Part shown: positions 30,802 through 42,865 of the stretch, one piece after another | Layout: each line of letters begins with the position of its first letter | Numbering within the stretch: position 1 is the stretch's first letter | Assembly (NCBI RefSeq): GCF_017309955.1 | Contig: NZ_CP021247.1 | Location: 1,885,001 to 1,949,000, forward strand | Length of the DNA stretch: 64,000 bases | Origin: Novosphingobium sp. KA1 | GTDB lineage: Bacteria > Pseudomonadota > Alphaproteobacteria > Sphingomonadales > Sphingomonadaceae | Reading direction: 5' to 3' | The notes under the pieces: model-generated | Databases searched by the model: none | Told to the model about the DNA's origin: nothing | The model's input: the letters and a program-made list of their open reading frames with translations, nothing else | Position numbers and translations under genes: made by a program

Positions 30802-30939
30802 ACTAATTGGCTCTCCAATCGCGTATTCACGTCCCACGACAACATCGTCGACCACTGCTGCGAGGCCTGGAACAGGTTGGTCGATCAGCCATGGCGCATC
30901 ATGACCATCGGCCGCCGCAAATGGGCCCATCAGTTCTGA
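30802..30939 (+). pseudogene. IS630-type transposase C-terminal remnant
   Basis: An open stretch of 45 codons ending at TGA 30937-30939 reads NWLSNRVFTSHDNIVDHCCEAWNRLVDQPWRIMTIGRRKWA in part, the typical C-terminus of IS630-family transposases. It begins 26 bp past the hsdR stop, without a start codon or the rest of the element, so it is a scar of a lost insertion. Confidence 0.75.
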
Positions 30940-31064
30940 TCAATGCAGGCTGATATAAGGCGGAAGCTCGACGGCATCAATAATTCTCAATACTTGACGA
31001 TCTTCAGGAAATATTGTGACAATAATCTAGGATTTAAATTAGTATTTTATCCATAATTTATGAA
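30940..31064. other. AT-rich gap
   Basis: These 125 bases are markedly more AT-rich than the surroundings (for example around 30978-31070) and hold no ORF. Together with the lower-GC genes that follow, they mark a compositional break inside the element. Confidence 0.4.
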
Positions 31065-31346
31065 TCACTTATTCCCTTCATGTCGGTTTAGTGACAAGTC
31101 AGGGCTATGATAGCTGCCGAATTTTCGGAGAGTGCGCGCGACAAGTGCCCCGCTCAAAAGAGCCACGCACCCGGCGATTGCAATTCCGCCGGAAATGACG
31201 GTGAGGGCGTCGATGGGCCAGCCATGGTCAGTTCGATTCACGCTTAGCATCGGTAGCGTGATCAACAGGCACCCCAAGCCAGAAATTCGCAGAAAATTTG
31301 CGTCTCTAGCGATTCTTTTTTCGAGTAAATTTCCCATATTGATCAT
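31065..31346 (-). CDS. Small putative membrane protein
   Basis: This 93-residue protein is predicted to have two membrane helices (about 20-36 and 47-70) and a polar, lysine-ending tail. The start is ATG 31346; an alternative ATG lies three codons later. It is 10 bp downstream of the XRE-type regulator gene on the same strand, so they may be co-transcribed. I do not recognise the family. Confidence 0.5.
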   Translation of the reverse strand: MINMGNLLEKRIARDANFLRISGLGCLLITLPMLSVNRTDHGWPIDALTVISGGIAIAGCVALLSGALVARTLRKFGSYHSPDLSLNRHEGNK

Positions 31347-31356
31347 GACGCCACCC

Positions 31357-31776
31357 CTACTCGATTAGCAAATCAAAAATTAAAGCCACTTCATCTTTTG
31401 GTTCTGTGCCTTTCTGAAAGCAGTTGTTGTAGACAAATCGGCCTATCTTACCCGCTTTCGGTGACGTAAGATCAATCTCTCGATTTTTAGATTCCGCGAA
31501 AACTGCTTCGATTGTATCTCCGACAAGATCGATGTCTTTTTCCGATGCAGCACGACGCTCACCTTCAATTAGCCAGATTAAATCTTGGTTGAAGTGCTCG
31601 CAAAATCGTAGTGCCACCGATAGCGGTAGTTCGCGGATCTCCGTCTCGTAATTTTTATACGAACGTTCTGCAATTTCCAGAATTGCAGCGGCACGCGCCT
31701 GCGAAAGCTTAAGTTCTCTGCGAACACTCGCCATTCGCGATCCGATTCCAATGAGCGTTGACTTCTGCACAAACAC
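31357..31776 (-). CDS. XRE-family helix-turn-helix regulator
   Basis: This 139-residue protein has an N-terminal Cro/CI-type helix-turn-helix (SRMASVRRELKLSQARAAAILEIAERSYKNYETEIRELPLSVALRFCEHF, about 13-63). The acidic C-terminal region carries no known domain. The start appears to be GTG at 31776; another GTG two codons later and ATG at residue 15 are alternatives. It is divergent from the excisionase-like gene across an 81-bp gap, the layout of an element immunity/excision switch, so it probably represses xis and its own gene. Confidence 0.8.
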   Translation of the reverse strand: MFVQKSTLIGIGSRMASVRRELKLSQARAAAILEIAERSYKNYETEIRELPLSVALRFCEHFNQDLIWLIEGERRAASEKDIDLVGDTIEAVFAESKNREIDLTSPKAGKIGRFVYNNCFQKGTEPKDEVALIFDLLIE

Positions 31777-31857
31777 GACCTATCAGGCACGAACGTCCGG
31801 TACTGGACTTGTTTTAGCACTTTAGCGCATACATACCGGAATTGGAAGGATTTCAGC

Positions 31858-32049
31858 ATGAACGTGCGGGCAGATCAGCTTATTTCACCGAAAGAGTTGG
31901 CAGAACTTAGCGGGTGGTCAACCAGTGCAATCCGAACGCTGATTAGCGAGAAGGAAATCAGGCACATAAAAATTGGCAGCAGATTCCTCCTGCCACGGAA
32001 TGCAGTTGATGAATTCGTCGCGAGAAAAATGGTCGACCCACGGGATTAA
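31858..32049 (+). CDS. Excisionase-like MerR-type DNA-binding protein
   Basis: This 63-residue protein is a winged helix of the excisionase/AlpA type: ISPKELAELSGWSTSAIRTLISEKEIRHIKIGSRFLLPRNAVDEFV. The wing (HIKIGSRFLLPR) is typical. It is likely the directionality factor for the integrase, binding near att sites to favour excision. It was probably the first gene of a xis-orf-int operon now split by the IS21 element. The XRE gene on the other strand may control it. Confidence 0.8.
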   Translation: MNVRADQLISPKELAELSGWSTSAIRTLISEKEIRHIKIGSRFLLPRNAVDEFVARKMVDPRD

Positions 32050-32075
32050 GATCCTAATCTGGAAGGATTGTCTGT

Positions 32076-32133
32076 ATGTCCGCCCGATCACTTGTGGAGA
32101 AAATAAAGCGCGCCCTAAACAATAAGGGTGGAG
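32076..32133 (+). pseudogene. 5' fragment of a small gene split by IS21
   Basis: A 19-codon fragment (MSARSLVEKIKRALNNKGG) starts at ATG 32076 with GGAAGGA 8 bases before it, and is cut by the IS at 32134. After removing the IS and one copy of the 6-bp duplication, the frame continues at 34764 to give a 95-residue product. Confidence 0.6.
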
Positions 32134-32215
32134 TGTAGCGCGACAAACAGGATGAGGATTGCGCGTCAATCAGGATGAGAATGTGATTGTCGCGGCGCGT
32201 CATTCAGTGCCGATT

Positions 32216-34641
<2,426 letters not shown>

Positions 34642-34763
34642 TCAAAACGCGCCTCCTGCGTTCCGGCATCGGCTACGGGCTACGCCCTTCGCCAATCCCG
34701 GAACGCAGGATTCTCATCTTGTTTGTCGCGCTTTCTCACCCTGAATGTCGCGCGACAGTGGAG

Positions 34764-34993
34764 CGCGATTCTCATACGAGCAGCTTGTTGAGCTGCACAA
34801 ATACAATGTCGTTCATCACCTCTCAAATATTGAGTGCGAGGAACTATGTCCCGAGAAAATTCACCATATATCCTCGGAGATTATTGGCTCGACAAACGAC
34901 GAGACGGCGCCGCGCCAGAAATCTGGCAAATTGCCTCTTATCGTTCGGGAACGCGCTCCGTTGTCTATATCAGCACTAAGTGCCGGACTATAG
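34764..34993 (+). pseudogene. 3' fragment of the small gene split by IS21
   Basis: Continuing the frame broken at 32133 gives ARFSYEQLVELHKYNVVHHLSNIECEELCPEK and further residues to TAG 34993. The last 148 bases overlap the integrase gene in another frame, which is unusual. Either the small gene really overlapped int, or its functional part ended earlier. I do not recognise the product. Confidence 0.5.
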
Positions 34994-36066
34994 ACCTTGA
35001 GCGGGCAAAAGAGGTCATACGATCATACGAAGCGTCGCAGCGGTCCAAGCACCAGGGCCAGGACATAACAGAAGCAGAACTCCTACCCCACCTTTTCAAT
35101 TATCTGCGTGAGCACGGCCCCGATGTGAGGCGCGTAGATACCATCAAATCGTCTTTCCGGGCATGGATCGGTTTTTTGATGCAGGATGAACTGACCACCA
35201 GTGTTCGGGTTGCCGAGATCAATAAGGTTTCTGTCGCCAGATTTCGGCGTTGGCGCATGGCTCCCCACACTTGGGAAGTGGAATGGGATGGCAAGGTTTT
35301 CAAGCATAGCAGCACCGGCGTAACGGGTGAGGCTGTTCAGCGGAATATCGAGGATTTACGGGCAGCTCTGAAACATGCAGAAGATGCCGGTCGCATTCCC
35401 ATGCATCCAAGGATACCAAGCGTGGATAGAATTCTGCGCTCGCCCGCGAGGAAACAGATTTTCACGATCAAACAGTTGGGGGCTATAGTCGCCTACGCGG
35501 ATCAGGAACCTGGTGTTCAGCAATGGCTTCAACTCATGATTGCGACCGCCGCCAGGCCCGACGCAGCATTGGCTTTTGTTCCGGCCAATCAATGGTTTGA
35601 CAGCGTTATCAACCTGCATCCGGTCGGTGCCCCTATCACAGACAAGCGCAATCCCATTGTCCCTGCGATCACGCCATTTACCTATGTCATGAAGAGCTGG
35701 ACGCTGGATGTTGTCTCATCACGCAAGCGGTGGTGGCGCACCATGCGAGCCAAGCTTCAGATTCCAGCCAGCTACGTCCCTAAAACTATTCGCCACACTG
35801 TAGCGTCTCATCTCAGAAATTCGTCCGTGCCGGGCGAGCAAATCAGCCTGCTGCTTGGGCACAAGGATCTCAGCGACACGCTGGAGCGAACCACGGATTG
35901 GTACGCTCATGGCGATCCGCTAAAGATGCCGGAAACGATTCAGGCGCTGACCACACTGTGGCATGCCATAGAAAAGGAGGCAGCCGCTTGGCGTGCTGAC
36001 CATCTGCTGACCATCACAGGAGACAACAATAAAGTTCTTGAAGTTATTAATTCACAAAAACCCTGA
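34846..36066 (+). CDS. int: Tyrosine site-specific integrase
   Basis: This 406-residue phage-type integrase has an N-terminal arm-binding part (MSRENSPYILGDYWLDKRRDG), a core-binding helical domain, and the catalytic domain with ATAARPDAAL (first Arg), IRHTVASHLR (His-x2-Arg region), LLGHKDLSDTLERTTDWYAH (second His and nucleophile Tyr). ATG 34846 with GAGGA just before it is preferred to the ATG at 34834. It ends 19 bp from the tRNA-Val gene into which the element inserted, as expected for the enzyme that did it. The IS21 insertion 89 bp upstream now separates it from the xis-like gene and may change its expression. Confidence 0.92.
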   Translation: MSRENSPYILGDYWLDKRRDGAAPEIWQIASYRSGTRSVVYISTKCRTIDLERAKEVIRSYEASQRSKHQGQDITEAELLPHLFNYLREHGPDVRRVDTIKSSFRAWIGFLMQDELTTSVRVAEINKVSVARFRRWRMAPHTWEVEWDGKVFKHSSTGVTGEAVQRNIEDLRAALKHAEDAGRIPMHPRIPSVDRILRSPARKQIFTIKQLGAIVAYADQEPGVQQWLQLMIATAARPDAALAFVPANQWFDSVINLHPVGAPITDKRNPIVPAITPFTYVMKSWTLDVVSSRKRWWRTMRAKLQIPASYVPKTIRHTVASHLRNSSVPGEQISLLLGHKDLSDTLERTTDWYAHGDPLKMPETIQALTTLWHAIEKEAAAWRADHLLTITGDNNKVLEVINSQKP

Positions 36067-36085
36067 AAAATCAGCGTTTTAGTAA

Positions 36086-36135
36086 TGGTGGGCGGTGAGG
36101 GGCTCGAACCCCCGACCCTCTCGGTGTAAACGAGA
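36086..36135. repeat. Right attachment site (attR) within tRNA-Val
   Basis: These 50 bases are identical to 9637-9686 and form the 3' part of the intact tRNA-Val gene, from the CCA end through the anticodon arm. Sequence identity stops beyond the anticodon stem on one side and at the CCA end on the other. Confidence 0.9.
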
Positions 36136-36161
36136 TGCTCTACCAACTGAGCTAACCGCCC
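36086..36161 (-). tRNA. tRNA-Val (anticodon UAC)
   Basis: The minus strand folds as a 76-base tRNA with encoded CCA: acceptor GGGCGGT paired with ACCGCCC, D arm AGCTCAGTTGGTAGAGC, anticodon stem TCTCG/CGAGA with loop TTTACAC (anticodon TAC), and T arm GGGGGTTCGAGCCCC. The gene is intact because the element restored its 3' half. Confidence 0.97.
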
Positions 36162-36420
36162 CGGCGTGCCGGAAGCAGCGCCAATACGGGATTTTTGGCA
36201 GGCGTCAACCGGGGATCCGCCGGATGTCGGCCGATGATGGCGAAACAGCGTGAAAACCCGCCATTTCGCCGGGAGGGTCATGGCCGCCGATTGGGCGCCG
36301 CAGAGGGCGGCGGCGCTGGACAGAGGTGCCCGCTTGCAAGGCGCTCGACGGGGCAGGACGGTCGTTGGTGCGGTCGGTGCTTTTCGGGGCGGGCGCCAGG
36401 AAGTATAGCGGGGCCAGACG

Positions 36421-38529
36421 ATGGATAACCTTCAGACCCTGCCTTCCGCCGCCACGGCCCCGGAAGGCCTGCCCGATCAGCCTGTTTCCGGCGCCGCTCC
36501 CGATTCGCGGGCGCCGCAGCCCAAGCGCCGCACGCGCCTGTGGTGGATCACGCGCGGGATCGCCGCGCTGCTGCTGGCCTTTTTCCTGCTGATCGCCTGG
36601 CTGGCGGTGACCGCACCGCTGTCGAAATCGCTCCAGCCGATCTCGCCGCCGCAGATCACCCTGCTGGCCGCGGACGGCACGCCGATCGCGCGCAACGGGG
36701 CGATCGTCGATGCGCCGGTCGAGATCAAGACGCTGCCGATCCATGTGCCGCAGGCCTTCATCGCCATCGAGGACCGCCGTTTCTATTCGCACTGGGGCAT
36801 CGATCCGCGCGGTATTGCCCGGGCGATGTGGAGCAACGTTTCCGGCGGCAGCACCCAGGGTGGCAGCACGATCACCCAGCAGCTGGCGAAGTTCACCTTC
36901 CTCAGCGCGGAACGCAGCCTGACGCGCAAGGCGCGCGAGGTGCTGATCGCGTTCTGGCTGGAGGCCTGGCTGACCAAGGACCAGATTCTCGAACGTTATC
37001 TGTCCAACGCCTATTTTGGCGACAATTGCTACGGCCTGCGCGCCGCGGCGCTGCACTATTTCCACCGCAAGCCGGAAAACCTGACGCCCGCGCAGGCGGC
37101 GATGCTGGCCGGGCTGATGAAGGCGCCCTCGCGCCTCGCGCCCACGACCAATTACGAAGGCGCGGCCGAGCGCATGAAGCTGGTCGTCCAGTCGATGGTC
37201 GAGGCGAACTTCCTGACCCCTGCCCAGGCGCGGGCGATCCGCCCGCCCCGGCTCGACGTGCGGGTGCAGAACGAACTGCCCACCGGCACCTATTTTGCCG
37301 ACTGGGCGCTGCCGCAGGCACGCATGATCGACGAGGCGAGCTACGCGCCGCAGACCTATCGCACCACGCTCGATTCGCGGCTTCAGGCCGCCGCGCGCCG
37401 GGCGATCGAGAATTCGGGGATCGGCGCGGCCCAGGTCGCGCTGGTGGCGATGCGGCGCAACGGCGAAGTCGTCGCCATGGTCGGCGGGCGGGACTATGCC
37501 GCCTCGCCGTTCAACCGGGTGACCCAGGCTCGCCGCCAGCCGGGGTCGACCTTCAAGCTGTTTGTCTACCTCGCCGCGCTCGACAAGGGCTGGAAGCCCA
37601 AGGACACGATCGCGAACACGCCGATCGAGACGGGGTACTACCGCCCGCAGAACGCCGGCGGGACCTATTCGCAGACGATCACGCTGGAAGACGCCTTCGC
37701 GCGGTCCAGCAATGTCGCCGCCGTGCGCCTGTTCCAGAAAGTGGGCGATACCGCGGTGATCGACATGGCGCACCGGCTCGGCGTGACGTCGCCGATGCCG
37801 CAGGGCGATCCCAGCCTCGCGCTGGGCACCTCGACGATGTCGCTGATGGAACTGACCGCCGCTTATGCCGGGGTTGCCGCCAACCGCTTCCCGGTCGAGC
37901 CGCGTGCCTTCCCGGTGCCGGAAGCCGGCTGGTTCGACTGGCTGCTGGACGGTCGCCACTCGATGTCCGACGGCGAGCATGAGGATATCGAGACGCTGCT
38001 GCGCGCCGTCGTCAACAAGGGCACCGGGCGCGGCGCCCGGCTGCGCGCGGCCAACTTCGGCAAGACCGGCACCAGCCAGGAGAACCGCGACGCGCTGTTC
38101 GTGGGGTACGCGGGCGACTTTGTGGTGGGCGTCTGGGTCGGCAATGACGACAACACGCCGCTGAAGGGCGTGTCCGGCGGCTCGATCCCCGCCAGGATCT
38201 GGCGCGACTTCATGCGCCAGGCGCTGCGGGAGGGCGGGGCCGCGGCACCGCCTGCAAGGCCGCGCCCGAACCCGAGCGGGCCGATCGAACCGCTCGACGT
38301 GCCCGACATCGGCGATATCCCCGATGTCCTGCCGACGGCCTTGCCGAGCGGGGCAGCGCCCGATGTCAGCGTGGGCAACGTCAAGGTCGAGAACGACGCG
38401 GCGACGGTCAACGGCCAGATCAACGGGGTTCCGCTGGAACTCAAGCTCGACCAGAAGGGCCTGCAGATCAATGGCCAGCGGCTGGGCGAGCAGGCACCGG
38501 CCGCAGGATCGCCGCCCAAGGGCAACTGA
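36421..38529 (+). CDS. Class A penicillin-binding protein (PBP1A-like)
   Basis: This 702-residue bifunctional enzyme polymerises and cross-links peptidoglycan in the periplasm. A proline-rich cytoplasmic tail (1-40) and one membrane helix (about 41-63) come first. The GT51 glycosyltransferase has EDRRFYSHWG with catalytic E117 and QGGSTITQQLAKF. The transpeptidase has STFK (S376-K379), SSN (429-431) and KTG (548-550). A long C-terminal extension (about 600-702) is rich in Pro, Asp and Val. It lies just beyond the tRNA, outside the element, and seems monocistronic. Confidence 0.93.
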   Translation: MDNLQTLPSAATAPEGLPDQPVSGAAPDSRAPQPKRRTRLWWITRGIAALLLAFFLLIAWLAVTAPLSKSLQPISPPQITLLAADGTPIARNGAIVDAPVEIKTLPIHVPQAFIAIEDRRFYSHWGIDPRGIARAMWSNVSGGSTQGGSTITQQLAKFTFLSAERSLTRKAREVLIAFWLEAWLTKDQILERYLSNAYFGDNCYGLRAAALHYFHRKPENLTPAQAAMLAGLMKAPSRLAPTTNYEGAAERMKLVVQSMVEANFLTPAQARAIRPPRLDVRVQNELPTGTYFADWALPQARMIDEASYAPQTYRTTLDSRLQAAARRAIENSGIGAAQVALVAMRRNGEVVAMVGGRDYAASPFNRVTQARRQPGSTFKLFVYLAALDKGWKPKDTIANTPIETGYYRPQNAGGTYSQTITLEDAFARSSNVAAVRLFQKVGDTAVIDMAHRLGVTSPMPQGDPSLALGTSTMSLMELTAAYAGVAANRFPVEPRAFPVPEAGWFDWLLDGRHSMSDGEHEDIETLLRAVVNKGTGRGARLRAANFGKTGTSQENRDALFVGYAGDFVVGVWVGNDDNTPLKGVSGGSIPARIWRDFMRQALREGGAAAPPARPRPNPSGPIEPLDVPDIGDIPDVLPTALPSGAAPDVSVGNVKVENDAATVNGQINGVPLELKLDQKGLQINGQRLGEQAPAAGSPPKGN

Positions 38530-38841
38530 GCCGCAGGCGGGGGCAGCAGGGGGGCGCAGGTCCGCGCGCTGCCGCCCCGCTTGGCCTGCCTGGCGCGGAT
38601 TGCCGCGCGGGCTCCCCGTCGCACGCCTCACCAAGCCCGCTTCACTGTGCCCGCTTCACTGTGCGCGCTTCACGATCTCCTAATCGAATATCGGGAACTC
38701 TTCCTATGTCGCCGGGCGGCAAGCGTTTGCTTGTGCCTGCTAAATCCTGCGCGGAAGGGCCGTGTGCCACCTCTGGTCGCTCGGCCCCGGAACCAGCGGC
38801 TCCGGCACCAACGGCCCCGGAACCATATGCAAGGGTGTGCG
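38530..38841. other. Intergenic region with short tandem repeats
   Basis: No gene is supported. CCCGCTTCACTGTG is repeated in tandem around 38635-38670, and three 15-base units of the type CGGCCCCGGAACCAn run from 38782 to 38826, ending 15 bases before the chemoreceptor start. The open frame through the region is in phase with the chemoreceptor, but its composition does not look like protein. Confidence 0.5.
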
Positions 38842-40788
38842 ATGCTCATTCTCGGAAATCTGCGTATTCGTACGGTCACCATGGCCGCCACCACGCTGAT
38901 CGCGCTGGCGGCGCTGGCCTGTGGGTTCACAGCGCTGAAGTTCATCTCCTCGCTGGGGGATCGGATCACGTATGCGGCGGACAATACCGTGCCCAGTCTG
39001 GCGGCGCTCAACGAGATCAGAGCGCGGACAACGCTGGCGCGGATCACGCTGGCACAGCACATTCTCGAGCCGACCCGCGAGGGCACCGAACGCATCGACG
39101 CAAGGCTCGACAAGGCGCTGACCGATGCCGATGGGGCGATCGCCAGTTACGACAAGCTGGTTTCCGATGCGAAGGAGCGTGCCTTGTACGAGACCCTTCG
39201 CAAGGCGTGGAGCGACTGGAAGGCCAATGCCGTGCCGGTGCGGCGCCTGTCGATCAACATGGAGACGGCGCAGGCAACGGTGCTCTACAGCCAGAAGGTG
39301 CGCCCTTGCGGGGAACGTCTGGAAGCCGCTCTGGCGCAAGAGGTCCGGTTCAATCTCGATATCAGCGAGAACCTGGGACGCGAAGGCAAGGCCGACGTCG
39401 CCATGTCCAATTCCTGGGTGGTGGCGCTGCTTGTGGCCATCGGCGCGGCGCTGCTCTTCGTGCTGCTGGTCCTGCGCAATCGCCTGACCGGGCCGCTCTC
39501 GGCGCTCACCGATGCGATGCAGGACATGGCCGGCGGCGATCTCGACCGCGTTGTGCCCGGGCGCGACCAGAGCGACGAGATCGGTCAGATCGCCAATGCC
39601 CTGCAGGCGATCAAACACGGCGTGGAGGCCCGCACCAGCGCTGCCGCCGAGGAACAGGCCGCCGTGCAGCGCCAGGTCGTCGCCGCGCTGGGCAAGGGGC
39701 TGGACCAGTTGAAGGCGGGGCGGCTCGACTGTGCCATCCAGCAGGCCTTCCCGCCGGAATACGAACGGCTGCGGGTCGACTTCAACGATGCCGTCGGGTC
39801 GCTGGGCGATGTCATGGGCGAGGTTTCCGGGGCGTCGGAAAGCGTGCGGGTGGGGTCTTCCGAAATTGCCAGCGCGGCCAGCGACCTCGCCGACCGGACT
39901 TCCTCGCAGGCCGCCGCGCTGGAAGAATCGGCAGCGTCGGTGCGCTCGATCAGCGATGCCATCACCGAGACCGCCAAGATCGCCGGCGATGCCCGCCAGA
40001 ACGCCCAGCTGACCGAGCGCGAAGCCATCGAAGGCGGCGAAGTCATGCTGCGGGCGGTTGCCGCGATCGAGGAAATCCAGCGGTCCAGCCGCCAGATGGA
40101 GGAGATCGTCTCGCTGATCGACGGGATCGCCTTCCAGACCAACCTGCTGGCGCTCAACGCCGGGGTCGAGGCGGCGCGCGCGGGTGATGCGGGCAAGGGC
40201 TTTGCGGTGGTCGCCACCGAAGTGCGCTCGCTGGCGGAACGCTCGGCCGGTGCGGCCAAGGAAATCGCCGGGATCATCAAGGGCAGCGGCGCCGATGTCG
40301 CCAACGGCGTGGAGATGATGACCCGGACCAAGGGCGCGCTGGAGCAGATCGTCAGCCGCACCGGCACGCTCGCCAGCATGATCGATGCCATCGCGGTCTC
40401 CGCCGGCGATCAGGCCGCGGCCATCCAGCAGGTCAACACGGTGGTGGCGCAAATGGACACCAGCACGCAGCAGAACGCGGCGCTGGTGGAGCAGTCCACC
40501 GCCGCCTCGCGCAGCCTTGCCGAAGAGGCGGTGCGCATGGGGACACTGGTCGGCAGGTTCACGATGGGCGGCGCATCGCGCTCCGCATCGATGCGGGCCT
40601 CCTCGGCGCCCTCCGCGTCGGCCTATGCGCCATCATCTGCGCCGTCATCCGCCCCGGTCCTGGCCATGCCGCGCCCGGCGGTATCGGCGCCCTCGTACTC
40701 CGCCCCATCGCCTTCCACTCCCGCGCCGCGGATCTCGGTGGGCAATACGGCGGTGGCCGCGGCGCAGGACGATTGGTCCGAATTCTGA
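38842..40788 (+). CDS. Methyl-accepting chemotaxis protein
   Basis: This 648-residue receptor has a first membrane helix (about 10-32), a periplasmic four-helix-bundle sensor (about 33-188), a second helix (about 190-212), HAMP ([20 protein letters not shown]), a second HAMP-like linker, and a long signalling coiled coil with the tip [37 protein letters not shown]. The C-terminal tail is Ser/Pro/Ala-rich and ends DDWSEF. ATG 38842 is chosen because AAGGGTG precedes it closely; an in-frame ATG lies at 38827. The ligand is unknown. Its closeness to cluster B may indicate chemotaxis toward that substrate, which is speculation. Confidence 0.9.
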   Translation: MLILGNLRIRTVTMAATTLIALAALACGFTALKFISSLGDRITYAADNTVPSLAALNEIRARTTLARITLAQHILEPTREGTERIDARLDKALTDADGAIASYDKLVSDAKERALYETLRKAWSDWKANAVPVRRLSINMETAQATVLYSQKVRPCGERLEAALAQEVRFNLDISENLGREGKADVAMSNSWVVALLVAIGAALLFVLLVLRNRLTGPLSALTDAMQDMAGGDLDRVVPGRDQSDEIGQIANALQAIKHGVEARTSAAAEEQAAVQRQVVAALGKGLDQLKAGRLDCAIQQAFPPEYERLRVDFNDAVGSLGDVMGEVSGASESVRVGSSEIASAASDLADRTSSQAAALEESAASVRSISDAITETAKIAGDARQNAQLTEREAIEGGEVMLRAVAAIEEIQRSSRQMEEIVSLIDGIAFQTNLLALNAGVEAARAGDAGKGFAVVATEVRSLAERSAGAAKEIAGIIKGSGADVANGVEMMTRTKGALEQIVSRTGTLASMIDAIAVSAGDQAAAIQQVNTVVAQMDTSTQQNAALVEQSTAASRSLAEEAVRMGTLVGRFTMGGASRSASMRASSAPSASAYAPSSAPSSAPVLAMPRPAVSAPSYSAPSPSTPAPRISVGNTAVAAAQDDWSEF

Positions 40789-40799
40789 CGGCGCGTGCA

Positions 40800-40847
40800 G
40801 CCCCCTTCGTTTCGCTTTGGGGGCAGGTGATCCGGCCGGACCGGATC
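40800..40847. terminator. Hairpins between convergent genes (possible bidirectional terminator)
   Basis: GCCCCC/GGGGGC (40800-40805 and 40819-40824) and GATCCGG/CCGGATC (40829-40835 and 40841-40847) form two adjacent hairpins in the 125-bp gap where the chemoreceptor and monooxygenase genes converge. No U-tract follows, so termination is only inferred. Confidence 0.35.
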
Positions 40848-40913
40848 CCCTGCTGCCCGCCGTAGGGACCAGCCGGTGCGGGGCATGAGGCCCCGTCCGG
40901 TCCTGCGCCGGGA

Positions 40914-42749
40914 TCAGGCTTCGAACGTCACCCCGGCCAGGTCCTTGCTGGCGCGCCAGTCGGCCAGCATCTGGCGGAAGGCGTCCCAGCCGGCCAGATA
41001 GCCGCGGAAGAGGGCCCACTTGGGGTTCTTCTCGCCCTCGTTGTTGAAGTAGCTGGGCGTGCACTCGTTCTGGAAGCCGGACATGTCGACCTCGTTCTCG
41101 CGGCAGTGCGCGCAGTAGCTTTCGACACCCTGCTTCGTGGCGGAGATCGTGCTGGCGCCCCGGCGCAGCGTCTCGCCCACCATGAAGGCGATGTGCTCCG
41201 CCTGCCGCCCGAACTGCTCGGTGGTGGAGGAGTTCGTCGCGCCCTGGATGTAGCCCATGTAGAACATCGCCGGGAACTCGTCGGTGATGACGCCGTGGAA
41301 CGTGCTCGCGCCGTCCGGCCAGTGGTCGTAGATCGACGTGCCGCCGCGCCCTTCCACCGTATCGATGCCCCAGCGGCGCTTGAGGTCGCTGGTCACCTCG
41401 AAGCCCGAGGCGAAGATCATCAGGTCGACCTCGTGCTCCACGCCGTCGGCGATGAAGCCCTTCTCGGTCATCCGTTCCACGCCCTGCGTCGCCGAAACGT
41501 CGACCAGCGTGACATTGGGCTGGTTGAAGGCGGGGTAGTATTCGTTGTTGGATAGCGGCCGCTTGCACATGAAGCGGAACCAAGGCTTCAGCTTCTCTGC
41601 CGTGTCCTTGTCCTCGACGATCGCGTCCACGCGGCGGCGCAGGCGTTCCATCACCTGGAAGTCCACCACTTCGCGCCGGTCCATGAATGCCAGCGGATCG
41701 AGCGCGGGCCAGCCTTCCTCGGAAAGTTCGATGGCGAGGTTGCGGCTGATCTCGGTCCAGATGTCGCAGATGAGGTCCGGTTCGCCGGGCAGGAAGAAGG
41801 CTTGCGCGGCGCGGTGGAAGTTCGCCATGCGCTCCTGCTGCCAGCCCGGCTGGAGCGAGGCCGCCCATGCGGCATCGGTCGGCGGATTGGGCCGCTCGTC
41901 GATGTTCGACGGGGTGCGCTGCAGCACGTAGAGGTGCTTGGCATATTTGGCGAGATAGGGCACCGCCTGGACCGCGGTCGCCCCGGTGCCGACGATGGCG
42001 ACACGCTTGTCGCGCAGCTTTTCCAGCTCCGGCCGTTCCCACGATCCGCCGGTATAGTCATGCTCCCAGCGGCTGGTGTGGAACATCTTGCCCTTGAAGT
42101 CGTGAATGCCGGGAATGCCGGGCAGCTTGGGCATGTTCATCACGCCGCCGGCCATCACCACGAAGCGGGCGCGGATGTCGTCGCCGCGATTGGTGGTCAC
42201 GTGCCAGCGCTTCAGCCCCTCGTCCCAGCGGATACCGGTGACCAGCGTGTGGAACAGCGCCTTGTCGGCAAGCTCGAACCGCTCGGCCATGTCCTGGCAG
42301 TACTGCTGGATTTCCCAGCCGTCCGAGAACTTCTTGCTGGGCATGAAGCCGGTTTCTTCGAGCAGCGGCAGGTAGCAGTAGGCATCGTTGTCGCACTGCA
42401 CGCCGGGATAGCGGTTCCAGTACCAGACGCCGCCGAAGCCGCCGGCATGGTCGATGTTGCGCACGTTGGTGACGCCCGCCTCACGCAGGTGATAGCCCGC
42501 GAGGATGCCCGAGAACCCGGCGCCAAGGATGGCGACGTCGATATCCTCGACCAGCGGCTCGCGCTCGGCCACCGGGGTGAAGGGGTCGTGGGCGTAGTTG
42601 TCCGAAAAGTCGTCGGTCGGCCGCACGTACTGCTCGCCGCCCTCACGCCGCATGCGCTTGTCGCGCTCCTGACGATACCGGGCCTTCAGCGCCGGGATAT
42701 CGAGTTCTTCGGGGGCAGGCACATCGGTCTTGAGGCAGGTCATTTCCAT
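40914..42749 (-). CDS. Baeyer-Villiger-type FAD monooxygenase
   Basis: This 611-residue class B flavoprotein would insert oxygen next to a ketone to give an ester or lactone, using NADPH and O2. It has an N-terminal extension of about 70 residues like phenylacetone or steroid monooxygenases, FAD motif GAGFSG (76-81), the typical WYWNRYPGVQCD, the fingerprint FKGKMFHTSRWE (218-229) and the NADPH motif GTGATA (254-259). The fingerprint ends in E where P or D is usual. ATG 42749 follows AGGAGG by 11 bases. A candidate operator lies 79 bp upstream. It is likely the key ring-opening enzyme of cluster B. Confidence 0.87.
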   Translation of the reverse strand: MEMTCLKTDVPAPEELDIPALKARYRQERDKRMRREGGEQYVRPTDDFSDNYAHDPFTPVAEREPLVEDIDVAILGAGFSGILAGYHLREAGVTNVRNIDHAGGFGGVWYWNRYPGVQCDNDAYCYLPLLEETGFMPSKKFSDGWEIQQYCQDMAERFELADKALFHTLVTGIRWDEGLKRWHVTTNRGDDIRARFVVMAGGVMNMPKLPGIPGIHDFKGKMFHTSRWEHDYTGGSWERPELEKLRDKRVAIVGTGATAVQAVPYLAKYAKHLYVLQRTPSNIDERPNPPTDAAWAASLQPGWQQERMANFHRAAQAFFLPGEPDLICDIWTEISRNLAIELSEEGWPALDPLAFMDRREVVDFQVMERLRRRVDAIVEDKDTAEKLKPWFRFMCKRPLSNNEYYPAFNQPNVTLVDVSATQGVERMTEKGFIADGVEHEVDLMIFASGFEVTSDLKRRWGIDTVEGRGGTSIYDHWPDGASTFHGVITDEFPAMFYMGYIQGATNSSTTEQFGRQAEHIAFMVGETLRRGASTISATKQGVESYCAHCRENEVDMSGFQNECTPSYFNNEGEKNPKWALFRGYLAGWDAFRQMLADWRASKDLAGVTFEA

Positions 42750-42827
42750 CGACTGGGCATCCTCCTGGCGGCGACTCTGCTCCGGTCGCCCGTTACCGCT
42801 GAATCTGGCGTATCGGCCCGTTAGTTG

Positions 42828-42843
42828 TCAACAGTGTTGTTCA
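42828..42843. promoter_or_regulatory. Palindromic operator candidate, copy 2
   Basis: Read on the minus strand this is TGAACAACACTGTTGA, identical at 14 of 16 positions to 5972-5987. It is in the 116-bp gap before the Baeyer-Villiger gene, in the promoter position for that gene. Recurrence at two catabolic promoters 37 kb apart supports a shared regulator. Confidence 0.5.
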
Positions 42844-42865
42844 TTAGTGATGGCTGGGCGCGGCA

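Noticed and set aside
36205..38634. An 809-codon minus-strand frame opposite the PBP gene
   Set aside because: It is the antisense of an unambiguous class A PBP. Composition is dominated by Arg, Gly and Ala without structure.
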